Assembly: GCA_963970005.1 (NCBI GenBank) | Contig: CAXAMN010021273.1 | Span: 381,215-445,214 of the forward strand | Length of the DNA: 64,000 bases | Source: Durusdinium trenchii | Taxonomy: Eukaryota > Sar > Dinophyceae > Suessiales > Symbiodiniaceae | Reading direction: 5' to 3' | In this document: positions 34,254 through 44,189 of the stretch, in pieces | How the letters are laid out: every line of letters begins with the position of its first letter | How positions within the stretch are numbered: the stretch's first letter is position 1 | Made by a program: the position numbers and the translations under genes | The notes under the pieces: model-generated | Database searches by the model: none | What the model was told of the DNA's origin: nothing | Seen by the model: the letters and a program-made list of their open reading frames with translations, nothing else

Positions 34254-35166
34254 ATGGTGATGCAGATCTCACTGCGTCAGCTCAACGGCGAAGTGATGAT
34301 TCTTAAAGCCTCATTGGAGATGACCGGAAGGGAGCTCAAGAGGAGATCAAAGAACGTCAGTGGTGGAAGGACAAACTCACAGGTGAAACAACTCGAGTCG
34401 AGGTTCTTGTTGGAGAGAGCAAGCTGATTGAGAATGATGAGACACTTGCAGCCGCCGGCCTTTCCGTGGATTCCAAATTGACAATAACTTTCAATCACAA
34501 CACAACAAGATGTTCCCACAAACGAGACATCACTCAGTTTCGCCACTTCCAATCATTGATAGCGGTTGAAATCCCAAACGATATTTCTGAGAGAGGGAAG
34601 CGTTCAGTGGATGCAGCACCTTGGCAAAGCTGACCATCTCCGACACAGTGACCGCATTAGGGACGGTGCCTTTGCGACCTGCCTTAGATTGGCAAGTGTG
34701 ACCATTCCCGACACAGTCACCAACATTGGGAGATGGGCCTTTGCGAGCTGCAGCTCTTTGGCAAGTGTGACCATTCCCAACTCAGTGACCCGCATTGGGG
34801 ATGGTGCCTTTGAGAACTGCACTGCTTTGGCAAGTTTGACCATTCCCGACTCAGTGACCCACATTGGGAATGGTGCCTTCAAGGACTGCGGGTCTTTGAC
34901 AACAAGTGTGACCATACCCGACTCAGTGACCGACATTGAGCATATGACCTTTGCGAACTGCAGCTCTTTGGCAAGTGTGACCATTCCCAACTCTGACCCA
35001 AATTCAGGATGGTGCCTTTGAGGACTGCAGTGCATTGGCAAGTGTGACCATCCCTGATTCTGCAACCTACGTTGGAAGTTTAGCCTTTGCTGGCTGCCCT
35101 GGTGCCTTTGACTCACTGGTGCCTTTGACGGTTGCTGCATTGAGCATAGCAATAGAATCTGAATGA
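34254..35166 (+). pseudogene. Ubiquitin-like / BspA-type LRR protein, frameshifted
   Basis: Starts MVMQISLRQLNGEVMILKAS, a ubiquitin-like N-terminus. After a frameshift near 34335 the frame resumes EEIKERQWWKDKLTGET, RVEVLVGESKLIENDETLAA. About seven 23-residue leucine-rich repeats of the BspA (LRR_5) type follow, each with a phrase such as LASVTIPDSVTHIGNGAF, to TGA at 35164-35166. Further frameshifts lie near 34595, 34660 and 34995. Ubl-plus-BspA-LRR proteins form a large family in Symbiodiniaceae (established); their role is not settled. With four frameshifts this copy cannot make the full protein, unless the assembly has errors. Confidence 0.85.
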
Positions 35167-35169
35167 TGT

Positions 35170-36040
35170 GAGTGCCATCAATGCGAATATATGTCGAGTG
35201 TATCATTGGTTTCTCTCAGTGAGGGCTTTCTTTCGAGCGCATATCTTGGCTCCACAAAGAGCTCGCCCGAACCCGGGGGCATCGGCGGAAGAAAACAGTG
35301 TGCAGGCTGAGGCGGGAGGAGGACAGAAGGACAGCTCCCCATGAGAGCGAAATGGTAGGTCACAGGCTCATTCAGGAGTTCGTGAGGCTGTCGTCTTTTG
35401 GTTGTTCGACCATCCGGCAAAAACGGCGTGCCACGTCGTTTTCAGCATTTGATCGTGATCGTTGAATAATCCTGAAGAGCCAAAGACTCAGAGCCATCCT
35501 GTTGCGACGCCATCGTCCGTGACCTCAGTGACCAAATTTTCCGTCCGAAAACGGTCGATTCGTGGGTGAAATGAAATGCGCGCAGGTGCCCAAAGTCTGG
35601 TGGGCTTGTGGAATTTTGGGTGTGAACAGCAGCTTCTCGCAGCGGCTGGCGCAGATCTCTGCAGGAGACGTTTTGTCGATTTTTGCCCGGGCGCAGATAT
35701 GTGTAAATCGATGGACTCGTTCAAACAAGCGATGTATATAGCCAGGTTTTTAGGTGATGATCCTGTGGGTGTCCTTTCAAATTTCATGTCATGTCGAGTA
35801 TAGACTCTGGTGTTGGTTTTTGGGATGCAGACACAAGCACGATCAAGCAGCTCTCTTTTTCTAGCCAACCTCAGGTGGAGAAAGCAAGAGCCTGGCGTCC
35901 GGACCCTCCGAGATGTCCTCATGTGCCACCGAGATGTCCTCATGCCGGAACCCCAGTTCGTCCCACACCCCTCATGGGACGTCTCGTCTTTCCAATGTGG
36001 TGTTTATGTAGTATACGTATACTTGGCTCACAAAGAGCAA
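35170..36040. other. No supported gene
   Basis: Frames on both strands; the minus frame 35488-35943 (151 codons) and overlapping + frames lack motifs. Confidence 0.45.
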
Positions 36041-36048
36041 CCCTGGTA

Positions 36049-36149
36049 CCAGCAGTCACAAAGGGGTGCTATCCATGGAGGTTAGGGGTGCCCAGCTACT
36101 CCACTCACTGGATGGGACGTTTCACACCACCCCGACATGTGACTCCTGG
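36049..36149 (+). repeat. 97-bp dispersed repeat, copy 2
   Basis: Direct copy of 12288-12384, 24 kb away, differing by a small indel, a changed 5-bp block and a few substitutions. Confidence 0.9.
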
Positions 36150-36219
36150 TGCTTGGATGTACTTGGGGGATTGGCTCGCAAGACTTCGGAGTTTGGTCCG
36201 TTTTTGTTCGAGTCGAACA

Positions 36220-36440
36220 GGACTCCTCAGCCGCTTCGACTCGGCTGAACTCTTGGCCATCACCATGGCCGCGGCGACCGAAAGCACCCGGGCGCCAGTG
36301 GTGACGGGCGAGCTTTTGGCCCAGCTCCAATGGGAGCTGCTCCGGCGTTTGTCACGCGACCCAGCAGGGAGTGGTTTGAGTGCCCTCCAAGCAGCCTTGC
36401 AGGACGGAGAGACGACGGAGAGATGGAACAAATTTCTTTC
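36220..36440 (+). CDS. Exon-like frame, weakly PPR-like
   Basis: Inside a longer frame (35791-36486) this GC-rich part reads SAELLAITMAAATESTRAPV, then GELLAQLQWELLRRLSRDPA and SGLSALQAALQDGE. It is helical and protein-like, with alternating hydrophobic positions as in helical-repeat proteins, but has no diagnostic PPR motif. Confidence 0.35.
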
Positions 36441-37217
36441 TTTTTGTTTTTTTCGAGGTGGAGGATGTGGAGGGTGGGGTGTATAGACAGTGTAGACTTT
36501 TTGATGTCTTAGGAACGATTTGGGTTGGTGAGGGACCGAGGGAGAGTGATTGCTGCATGTTGCTGCTATTTGCTGATGGCTACCCTCTTAAAAATGTAAT
36601 TGAGGTGGGGGGGTGGGGTATGTAATTACAATTTGCAATTACTTTTTTTTTTGTTTTCTTTTTTCGCAGCTGCGGTCCGTCCCATATTTTGGTCCGTCCC
36701 ACACTTCGGTCATGTTTTTCGCAGCCATTTGGTTGGATCATTGGGCCACGGGCGATGGCAGCTTATGTCTGGACCTTAGACATGTATGGAAGTGTATGGA
36801 CGGTGTTTTTTTTTTTAATGGGAGGAGCGAATTTATTGGACACGACGATTCAATGCACCTGCAGCTGGGGCTCAATGGAAAATATATGTCTGTGCTTTTT
36901 TATACGAAAATATACCTTTACCATCCTTCACCGTCCTTCACCTACTATTTATCATCATTGAGTATTTATATTCTTTATCATACTTTATCTACTATTTATA
37001 CTATTATACTATTTATCATCATCCTTTACCTACTATTTGACACCAGACAGAACAGAAAGCATCACATTATCTCACATCATGTCATATCACTTCAGGTCAC
37101 ATCAGCCTTTCAGCAACATGCAATATCATGCAACCACATTACAATCACTCAGACATATTCAACAAAGCACCAGCCCCAAAGATGTGTCATATATGTTTGC
37201 CATTTTGCAAAACGTGG

Positions 37218-37300
37218 TATCCCTCACTTTGGTCTGTCCCCTCACTATCCCTCACTTTGGTCCGTCCCCTCACTATCCCTCACTTTGGTCCGTCCGTGGT
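37218..37300. repeat. 28-bp tandem repeat, three copies
   Basis: Unit TATCCCTCACTTTGGTCCGT plus CCCCTCAC; two complete copies and a third that runs into the next exon-like stretch. A related GGTCCGTCCCA motif occurs twice near 36.67-36.70 kb. The region 36.88-37.13 kb is simple-sequence (TTTATCATC-like). Confidence 0.85.
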
Positions 37301-37440
37301 GCGTCCCTCGCTTTGCCCATGTCGTGCCTGCGGTGTGGGCGGTGGCGCAGGGCAAGGGACTTCTGGTGCCGCCACGTTGAGGAGCACCGCTTCCATGACG
37401 GGTGCCTCGCAACGGTCCTTCGCTCCTCAGCACACTTCTG
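37300..37440 (+). CDS. PPR-like fragment
   Basis: SCLRCGRWRRARDFWCRHVE then EHRFHDGCLATVLRSS has PPR order (A-C/S-C, G-R-W-x-x-A, linker, next helix). It begins directly after the 28-bp repeat, so its 5' border is uncertain. Confidence 0.45.
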
Positions 37441-38848
37441 TCCTTATTTGTTTTGTTTCTTACATGTGGGTGCTGTGTGATATTGTATGGCTGAGTTTTG
37501 GTGTCATTGCAAATGGACCCACAAGAGGTTTAGAGGATTCCCACTTGCTTCATGTTGGTTCTTGATGGTTCATGATGGTTCTTGTGCTAAGGAGCAGGCA
37601 GCCAGTTGTGGGACCATATCAGGGAGCGGCATGATGAAGATGTTCTGGCGTCATGGAATGGGTCCCTTGGTCTGAGATGGTCTGAGACTGCCACCTCCAG
37701 AGTGATGATGATGACATTAAATGATTCGTAATTTCAAGAATACAAACAATTACAAGCAAATTTAACGCCATAGTGAAATAATAAACAATATCAAAAATAT
37801 ACATGCAAATGGGGTTCTTTGAAGTTTTTTTATTGTATTCACATGATTTCACAGGTATTCATGGTAGTTTGGTCAATCTTGGTTATGGTTTGTCTAGAAC
37901 GGTCTAAAAAAGTTTATGAATGATTGAAACCTAATTTGCTGTTGCTTCTTGACGTCGTGACACCTTGCCAGGTGTCCAGTTTGCGCCTTTTCGTCTCCGG
38001 AGGCGGCTGGCCAGTCTTGCAGAATCTGGCCGAGGAAGGTGCTGGTCGTTGCATTTGGGTTCAACAGGCAGTATTGCCCCGAGAAGGTGACTTGCCCAGC
38101 ATTGGAAAACCTGTCATGGTTGTCCATGTAATGTGATGCCATCGGACTAAGAACATGAGAGACCCCCAAGAAATCCCAAGAATATCCAAGAATGGTAAGG
38201 GAGATTAGCAGAATGTTGTGCGAGTCTTGTGCTGCCATCTGGCCAGTTCCTTGACCCGTCCTACCTGCCGGATACTATGGGCGCGCGGTGCCTTCGGTCA
38301 GTCATCACCCACAATTTGAACCTTGGTTACTATTATTTACTATCGAGTTGATGTGATTTGATTTTTCATGTTTGTTTTATTTTGTAGCATTTCGTAGCTG
38401 CTGTATGTTTTATATGGTTGTGGAAGTTTTAGGAGTGCTTCACATGGTCCTTGCTCCAGACTGCTTTCCCCTGCTATGCTCATCTTTGCTCTGAGGATGA
38501 CGTTGCTCCCGAACCCCGGCGCGAGGGGAAGATACGGGCCTGGGTTGGAGAGGCGGACGCAGGAGCATGTGTGGGGTCATTCCATGGCCCAGCCGGCCCT
38601 GCTCACGATCCTGCTCCAGCCAGCAGCCTGCGTGATGCCCCTTGGAAAGTTTGGCAACCCTTTCAGTTTTTGATTTTTTGTCGCGTAGCCCTTCCAGGCC
38701 ATTCCAGGATAATCCAGGCCCTTCCTAGCCTTGTTAATTTATGTTAATTTTCCATATTCCATCATGTTCCTTCATCATTCAGGATCCGATGCTCCGGGGG
38801 AATTCACCGGTCAGTCACGCTGGCGGTAGCATTGGCGGGGCTCTTGGT

Positions 38849-38916
38849 CATGTCAGGCCGGCAGGCTGGATGTCTCCTGCCGACATTGTATGGCTGGCCC
38901 GTCCAAGACGTTGGTG
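38849..38916 (+). repeat. 68-bp direct repeat, copy 1
   Basis: Matches 40120-40187 at about 61 of 68 positions (CATGTCAGGCC, GCAGGCTG, ATGTCTCCTGC, CTGGCCCGTCCAAGA, GTTGGTG). The two copies flank the exon-like pieces at 39.26-39.92 kb. Confidence 0.85.
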
Positions 38917-39289
38917 CTTTGGCATGGCTCTGAACACGTTTTCTTGTATAATTATACAATCCTTCAATGTGCTTATGGCACCTTATGGTGACATACCACG
39001 ACGATCCATGATGTACATGTTATATCATATTATAGCAATGTATATCAGCTTATATCAGCCTTTCAATCCTTCAACATTGAGGTATATTGAGGTTTCTGCA
39101 CACTGCCAGTATCTGGAGAACGGGGAGCTTCCAGAAGGCCATGTCCGCCTGCAGGCAGCTCAACCTGCAAAAGGCAGTTTCTATATGTTTCTATATTTTT
39201 GCATAAAACATAGTGAAGCAGCGTGCAACAGGACACAGCAAGTGATTTGGCACTGATTGGCCCGGCTTCATCATGTTTCATCAGTGGTC

Positions 39290-39480
39290 AAAGATTGCAT
39301 GGCCTCTGAGGAGATGCGGGATGCTGCGGACATCATGATCGCCGCTCTTCCAGTTCTGGAGCCGCTCGCGCCACAGGACAACCCGATTCAGGTTGTGGAC
39401 CGTCCGAGGGCCACAAATCGGGCGGCGGACCGTCTGGAGGAGCAGGAGTTCGAGCCGGATACTGGGTCAGTCCTTTGGAG
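39290..39480 (+). CDS. Exon-like frame, unknown
   Basis: The frame reads DCMASEEMRDAADIMIAALP, VLEPLAPQDNPIQVVDRPRA and NRAADRLEEQEFEPDTG: acidic, helical and protein-like, with no family recognised. Simple AT/CA-rich DNA follows (39.5-39.64 kb), as expected of an intron. It may join the 39807-39920 exon; both contain the DNA word GGCGGACCGTCTGG read in the same codon phase. Confidence 0.45.
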
Positions 39481-39806
39481 GAAGGTTACCATGACAATCC
39501 ATGACATACCATGGCAACATATGAACAATTATGAACACATGCAGAATGTAATAGCATGTAGCAATTTGTAACATATTGTAACAACAACATACAACAACCA
39601 CCATCATCTATCATCAACATTCAACATCATTCAACTATCGCTCTGAAGCTTTTTGATGTCTTTTCAGGCCGGATCATGCCGGCAGGATCCGGCAGGGCGG
39701 AGTTAAATTTTGATGAATTTTGATATGTTTTGCAACGTTTCAATCTTCTTTTCTTGGCTGCCTTTACATGCCTTTACTATCCTTTACTTGCAGTTTGCCT
39801 CTTCAG

Positions 39807-39920
39807 GTCTTGGCGGACCGTCTGGTACTTCGGTGGCTTGACTCCTTGTGGCTGCTGGACACCCCGTACCTGGACCGTCTCCACGAGTTGGACTGGCTCC
39901 GACAGACCCGCGTCCTGTGA
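39807..39920 (+). CDS. Exon-like frame ending in stop, unknown
   Basis: After CTCTTCAG|G the frame reads VLADRLVLRWLDSLWLLDTP and YLDRLHELDWLRQTRVL to TGA at 39918-39920. It is leucine- and tryptophan-rich and probably helical. Possible final exon of the gene that includes the 39.29-39.48 kb piece. Confidence 0.4.
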   Translation, partial: VLADRLVLRWLDSLWLLDTPYLDRLHELDWLRQTRVL

Positions 39921-40119
39921 TCTAGCTTTGCTTCAACATGCTTTGGTTACTTTTGATTTGTGGAATTTGGGTCTGAAATGGTCTGAAGACAGGGCATGAT
40001 GTTGCATGGCAGCGTATCGCAGGTCTAGATTGATATAGATTAAACTTGATTTTTCAGGGGGGTCCTTAATGATTGTGAATTTCTTGGAGAAAGCTTATGT
40101 CAGTCTGAATATGTCAGGC

Positions 40120-40187
40120 CATGTCAGGCCAGCAGGCTGAATGTCTCCTGCTGACGCTGTATGACTGGCCCGTCCAAGATGTTGGTG
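40120..40187 (+). repeat. 68-bp direct repeat, copy 2
   Basis: Second copy of 38849-38916, same orientation, 1.27 kb apart. Confidence 0.85.
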
Positions 40188-40717
40188 AAAGCGTGTGAAA
40201 GCTCTCGGAAAGAGCCTTAGAATTCCTGTCTTCGATTGGGAAAAGCCCTGAAGCGGCAAGGTTGCTTGGATCCTTGGATATACAATGGGTTTGTCGAGGG
40301 ATGCCGAAAGTTTGAGCAAGTTGTATGGGCCTGTAGAAAGCCAGACAGATCTGTGTAATTTTTCCAGCTGTGAGATGGCACTTCCCAGCAAGAAGTCCAG
40401 ACAGGGGCACTCCAACGAGCAGCGGTTCAAAATCACATGGACCCACCTGCCAAGAATTTGACAGTCTGACAATGTTGTTAATGCTGGGTCAGGCTGGAAT
40501 CGAGGAACGAGCCCTTGCCAGCAAGAATAGCTGTTTCAAGCTGTGCAGCCAGCGAATGCTGGCAGCAGCTCCAGTGAACATAAGTGAATGCTCGCTCGGA
40601 CCCAAAAAAGAGGCGTCCGAAGTCCTTTCGTAACAAAAATAAATGTAATTGCCCCCCCCCACGTCCGCCCCCTCTATAGGGGTGGCCATATTTGCTGATC
40701 GATGATTAATTAGTGTT

Positions 40718-40752
40718 TGATGATGATGATGATGAGGAGGAGGAGGAGGAAT
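40718..40752. repeat. GAT/GAG trinucleotide microsatellite
   Basis: Run of GAT units changing to GAG units. The long minus-strand frame 40489-41025 is largely a translation of this and neighbouring simple sequence. Confidence 0.9.
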
Positions 40753-40849
40753 ATAATTAGGTGGAAGTGGAAGAGGAGGAGGGCGGTGACCACGATGGCT
40801 GAGTGATAGTAATGCTTGGTTGTGTTTCTTCACCTTGTGAAACAGTTCT

Positions 40850-41030
40850 TCCGGTTGACCAGGACTTCCTGGGCATCCTTTGGGCGCTCCACTTCGCATC
40901 CGCCACAAGCAGATCCGCTTCGGCGCGGGTGGACGTGCTGCGCTGGGCAGACCTGCTGGAGGCAGAGGCAGCGAAGGTGATGCACCTGGGATGGAAGAAG
41001 AACCAGGTAGAGTCCCCGAAAACAATAGAG
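40850..41030 (+). CDS. Exon-like frame, unknown
   Basis: Reads DQDFLGILWALHFASATSRS then ARVDVLRWADLLEAEAAKVM, a helical, well-composed stretch in GC-rich DNA between AT-rich flanks. No family recognised; it may be an exon of a helical-repeat protein. Confidence 0.35.
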
Positions 41031-41228
41031 ATCAGGAAGTTGAATATACCAGCGCCCACCTCAAAGGCTTTGGGTGGTTCTCCATACAAAATAGGTGGAG
41101 AGTGGAGCGCTAGTAACGAGACGTTTGCGTTCTTCACCCCCGAACAGGGTTTCCCAACTATCGCCTGAGAAAGTATATACTTGGGTTCGGGTCTGTGGGG
41201 TCTGTGGGGTCGAAACTATCATTCCCTA

Positions 41229-41324
41229 CAAATCCAGTCGTACCGAACCTCGGTAATTGGACAGTCCTGGCACCCACACAGAACAGTGTCTGCAATCACC
41301 GTACCTGAGGTTCGGTGTGACTGG
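41229..41324. repeat. Hairpin element (23-bp arms)
   Basis: Inverted repeat: CCAGTCGTACCGAACCTCGG at 41231 onward against CCGTACCTGAGGTTCGGTGT (41299 onward), with a loop of about 50 bp and two or three mismatches. Shares the 13-mer ACCGTACCTGAGG with 11377-11389. Resembles small hairpin transposons or introner-like elements. Confidence 0.75.
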
Positions 41325-41329
41325 ATCCC

Positions 41330-42740
41330 TAGGGATTGACAGTCTTGAGATTCTGGGAACCGCCGAAGAAAGAAACGTCCAACCAGAGGATGGATGACAC
41401 GACCCCAACAAAAACGCTGACTTGTCTTTTGGATCTTGATTATAAGATCCTGAAGACGTGGGGATGATCTGCGAGATCTGAAGGATGTGACAAACACATC
41501 CAGTCGGTCGTTCAGATTTTGCGCATCCCCAAAGCTGAGAAGCGGCAATGCATGCTCAAGTCCATCAAAACATAGCAACTTCTAGAAGAGTTGAACCGGT
41601 TTTTAAAAATTCCGGTTCGGACAAAAAGGGCCCGGCCAAACAACGAATCATGACCATCGTCATCCACCAAACAAAGTGGCACGTGTCAGGAGGTGCTCAC
41701 GATTGATTGCCCGCTCTCTTGAGCTGTCATGCCTTTTCTGCATCCCTGTCAGGCTCCTGGCCCACCCCTGGCACCCACCCCTGACCCAGCCCTTCACCAT
41801 CCCAAGCGCCAAGACCAAGGCGCCCAACGGCCCAACCACTGTCCTCGACAGCGCCCTCCACCTCGGCCATGGACGTGGAAGTGCCCCAGGTCCTCCTGGA
41901 GCTGCGCCTCGGTCCAAGGGGGGCAGTCTCGGTCTTGCGAAGAGTCTGGTTTTTCTTGTGGTTGAACTATGTTGAAATGAAGCCTTGGTAGGATGGATGA
42001 TGCCTGACCCTCGCGGCTTATGTTGTTTCGTTTCACAAAGCCCCAACCCACAGAGGAAGTGGCTTTCTACAGTTTGATCAGCTTCCTTGCCAATCTTTTC
42101 TACCATCCTTTGCTGGGTCTTTTGCCAGCAACCCTGGTCTTTGGACGGTGTGATTCCTAGTGGCGCTCAAGCATCTTTAGGATGCTGTGGTAGATTTCAC
42201 TAATCCTTAAATCATCAGTTTTTTATACTATCATATATCGATCTGTATTATTCATATAACTATATACATTCAAGATTCAAGAACTCGTTTCACTTAACAC
42301 ATAATCCTTGAACAATTCAAACATGGACCCTTTTCGTGTTCATCCGTCTCCTTTCTCCTGTCCAACACGGACGAGACGCGCTGGGGCGGGACCTCGCGGG
42401 ACCGCGACCAGGCCGGATCGCATGGCGTTGACCAAGCCTGCGGGGTGGGAGGTCTATGGAGACACCCCACATCAGTGACCCGGTGGGTTTGGTCGGAGCG
42501 ATCCCGCCGGCGGGGCCGGCCCGCGTGGACATGGGGTGAGTTGGCAGGTGATTGAGGGATGAATGCCACATAATGCCATGGTTTTCTCCTCCCCCAAAAG
42601 GGGTGGGTTCAGGGGTGTTGATTGGATCATAGTAATCCGGTCCACCTATTAATAAACACGGCCCCCCCTAATAGAGAAACTCGGTCGCATTTTTTCTAAT
42701 AGGGGGTCCCTGAAATCGGGAGGTCCAAAATAGGGTCAGT
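41330..42740. other. No supported gene
   Basis: The + frame 41676-41975 and the opposing minus frame 41660-42106 overlap with similar lengths; neither shows a motif. The GC-rich patch at 42.33-42.53 kb is also open on both strands. Confidence 0.4.
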
Positions 42741-42754
42741 GGATGTGCAATATT

Positions 42755-43005
42755 TTGTTGACCTTGAAGTGCAGAATTCGTTGCAGGTGCAGTACTTTGT
42801 GGACCTTAAAGTGCAGAGTTTGTGGCGCGCGCAGTACTTTCTTGACCTGGAAGTGCAGATTTCGTGGCAGGTGCAGTACTCTGTTGGCCTTGAAGTGCAG
42901 ATTTCGTGGCAAGCGTAATACTTTATGGACCTTGAAGTGCAGAATTCGTGGCGCGCGCAGTACTTTGTTGACCTTGAAGTGCAGTACCTTGTTGACCCCC
43001 TTTAG
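42755..43005 (+). repeat. 42-bp minisatellite array, locus 2
   Basis: Five to six tandem copies at a strict 42-bp period: GACCTTGAAGTGCAGAATTC then GTGGCAGGTGCAGTACTTTG. Same family and orientation as the array at 90-640. The + frame 42743-43135 passes through all copies without a stop, giving a 14-residue repeat of the type LLTLKCRFRGRCST, and continues about 30 codons beyond the array. Whether it is translated is unknown. Confidence 0.92.
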
Positions 43006-43431
43006 TATAGCCAGGGAGAGTCAGCAACGTAACATGGTCGATTTTGAGGGGACCTATTTTGAGGGAGTTTTGGGGGAACCTAACAAAAAAACTTCCCCCA
43101 AAATCGACCCTGTTGGTAGTTCAGTAGCGGCTTGAAAGGGCGGTATATTCAATAAAAATATAAAGCGAATTTAGGGCTTCGGACGTTGAGTTTTTTTAAT
43201 TGGGGAGTGTTTATTAATCGGTACTCGGGTTTATTTTCACTGGTGGGTTCTAGATGGTTCAGGTATAGTCCGAATTAACCCTAACGTATCCTAACTATAT
43301 AATTATGTGGGTCAAGAGTCATGACAGGATTCATCTCTTCTCATCTTTTCCGTTTTGTTTTGTACGACGGAACGGAGCCGAGCACTGAAGTGGACTGAAG
43401 TGACTGTAGAGAATTAAAGGTGTAGAAGCAC

Positions 43432-43516
43432 TACCTGGACCCTCCAGGGGGTGTCCAATGGAAGCCTATAGGTAGTGTGGGGTAGTCCATTGGACACCCC
43501 TTGGAGGGTCCAGGTA
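43432..43516. repeat. Hairpin element (31-bp arms)
   Basis: TACCTGGACCCTCCAGGGGG at the left pairs with CCCCTTGGAGGGTCCAGGTA at the right. Arms of 31 bp with about two mismatches, loop of 23 bp. Extremely well preserved, which suggests recent insertion or selection on the fold. Confidence 0.92.
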
Positions 43517-43799
43517 TATATATAATTCTTTTCTTGGCAACTGTTTTATGACCTTTATGAGGGATTGCAGCTAATTCTCTAGAATTCAAGCAACTATTTA
43601 GAAGCGAGAGGGAGTGCTTTTCTTGGCACAAGGCGACTAACCACCTTTTTGGACACCTCCAGGCATATCTTCACCAACATGTTCGCTCATGTTCACTCCA
43701 CCATACTCCACCCCATGCCCGACCTGGTGATGCTCCCGGTCATGTCTTCAACTCCTGGTGAAATCCTTCACTTCTGAGGTGTTTTAATCTTTCCACCCG

Positions 43800-43985
43800 G
43801 CAGAACCCTCAGCTCTCCACGAAATTGCCCTCCAGCTCGTGCAGAGCGGTGGCCTCAGACCACCAAGAACTCCGGCGGCCTCCGGACCAAAACGAGCCAA
43901 AAGACACCTCCCTGGACCATCCTGTCTGGGTGTCCTGGCTAGACTACCCTGCCATCCTTATGGCCCTCCACTGGGCACCCATTGG
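43800..43985 (+). CDS. Exon-like frame, unknown
   Basis: After CCGGCAG the frame beginning at 43803 reads EPSALHEIALQLVQSGGLRP then PRTPAASGPKRAKRH. The longer overlapping frame 43825-44193 contains a second protein-like stretch, FNETRLLSYLRARDARVIDD then AQHAFGFLHRLDV (44012-44120). They may be two exons in different frames. No family recognised. Confidence 0.35.
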
Positions 43986-44189
43986 AAGTGCTAGGTCCGG
44001 TCGTCGTGACGTCTTCAACGAGACGAGGCTCCTGAGTTACCTCCGCGCGCGGGACGCCCGTGTCATCGACGACGCCCAGCATGCCTTCGGGTTCCTACAC
44101 CGCTTGGACGTGCCCAGCTCAGGCGGGGAAGGACAAGAAAGTGGGAAACAGAAGGAAGCGGGGAAGGGGCGGGTGTTTCGTGTCCCTTT

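Noticed and set aside
36613..37380. 255-codon + ORF with hydrophobic stretches
   Set aside because: Largely simple-sequence DNA (TTTATCATC, TCACATCA words) and the 28-bp repeat; apparent membrane segments come from T-rich runs.
40489..41025. 178-codon minus ORF with Pro/His runs
   Set aside because: Its centre is the GAT/GAG microsatellite read on the opposite strand; the + strand has the better exon candidate.
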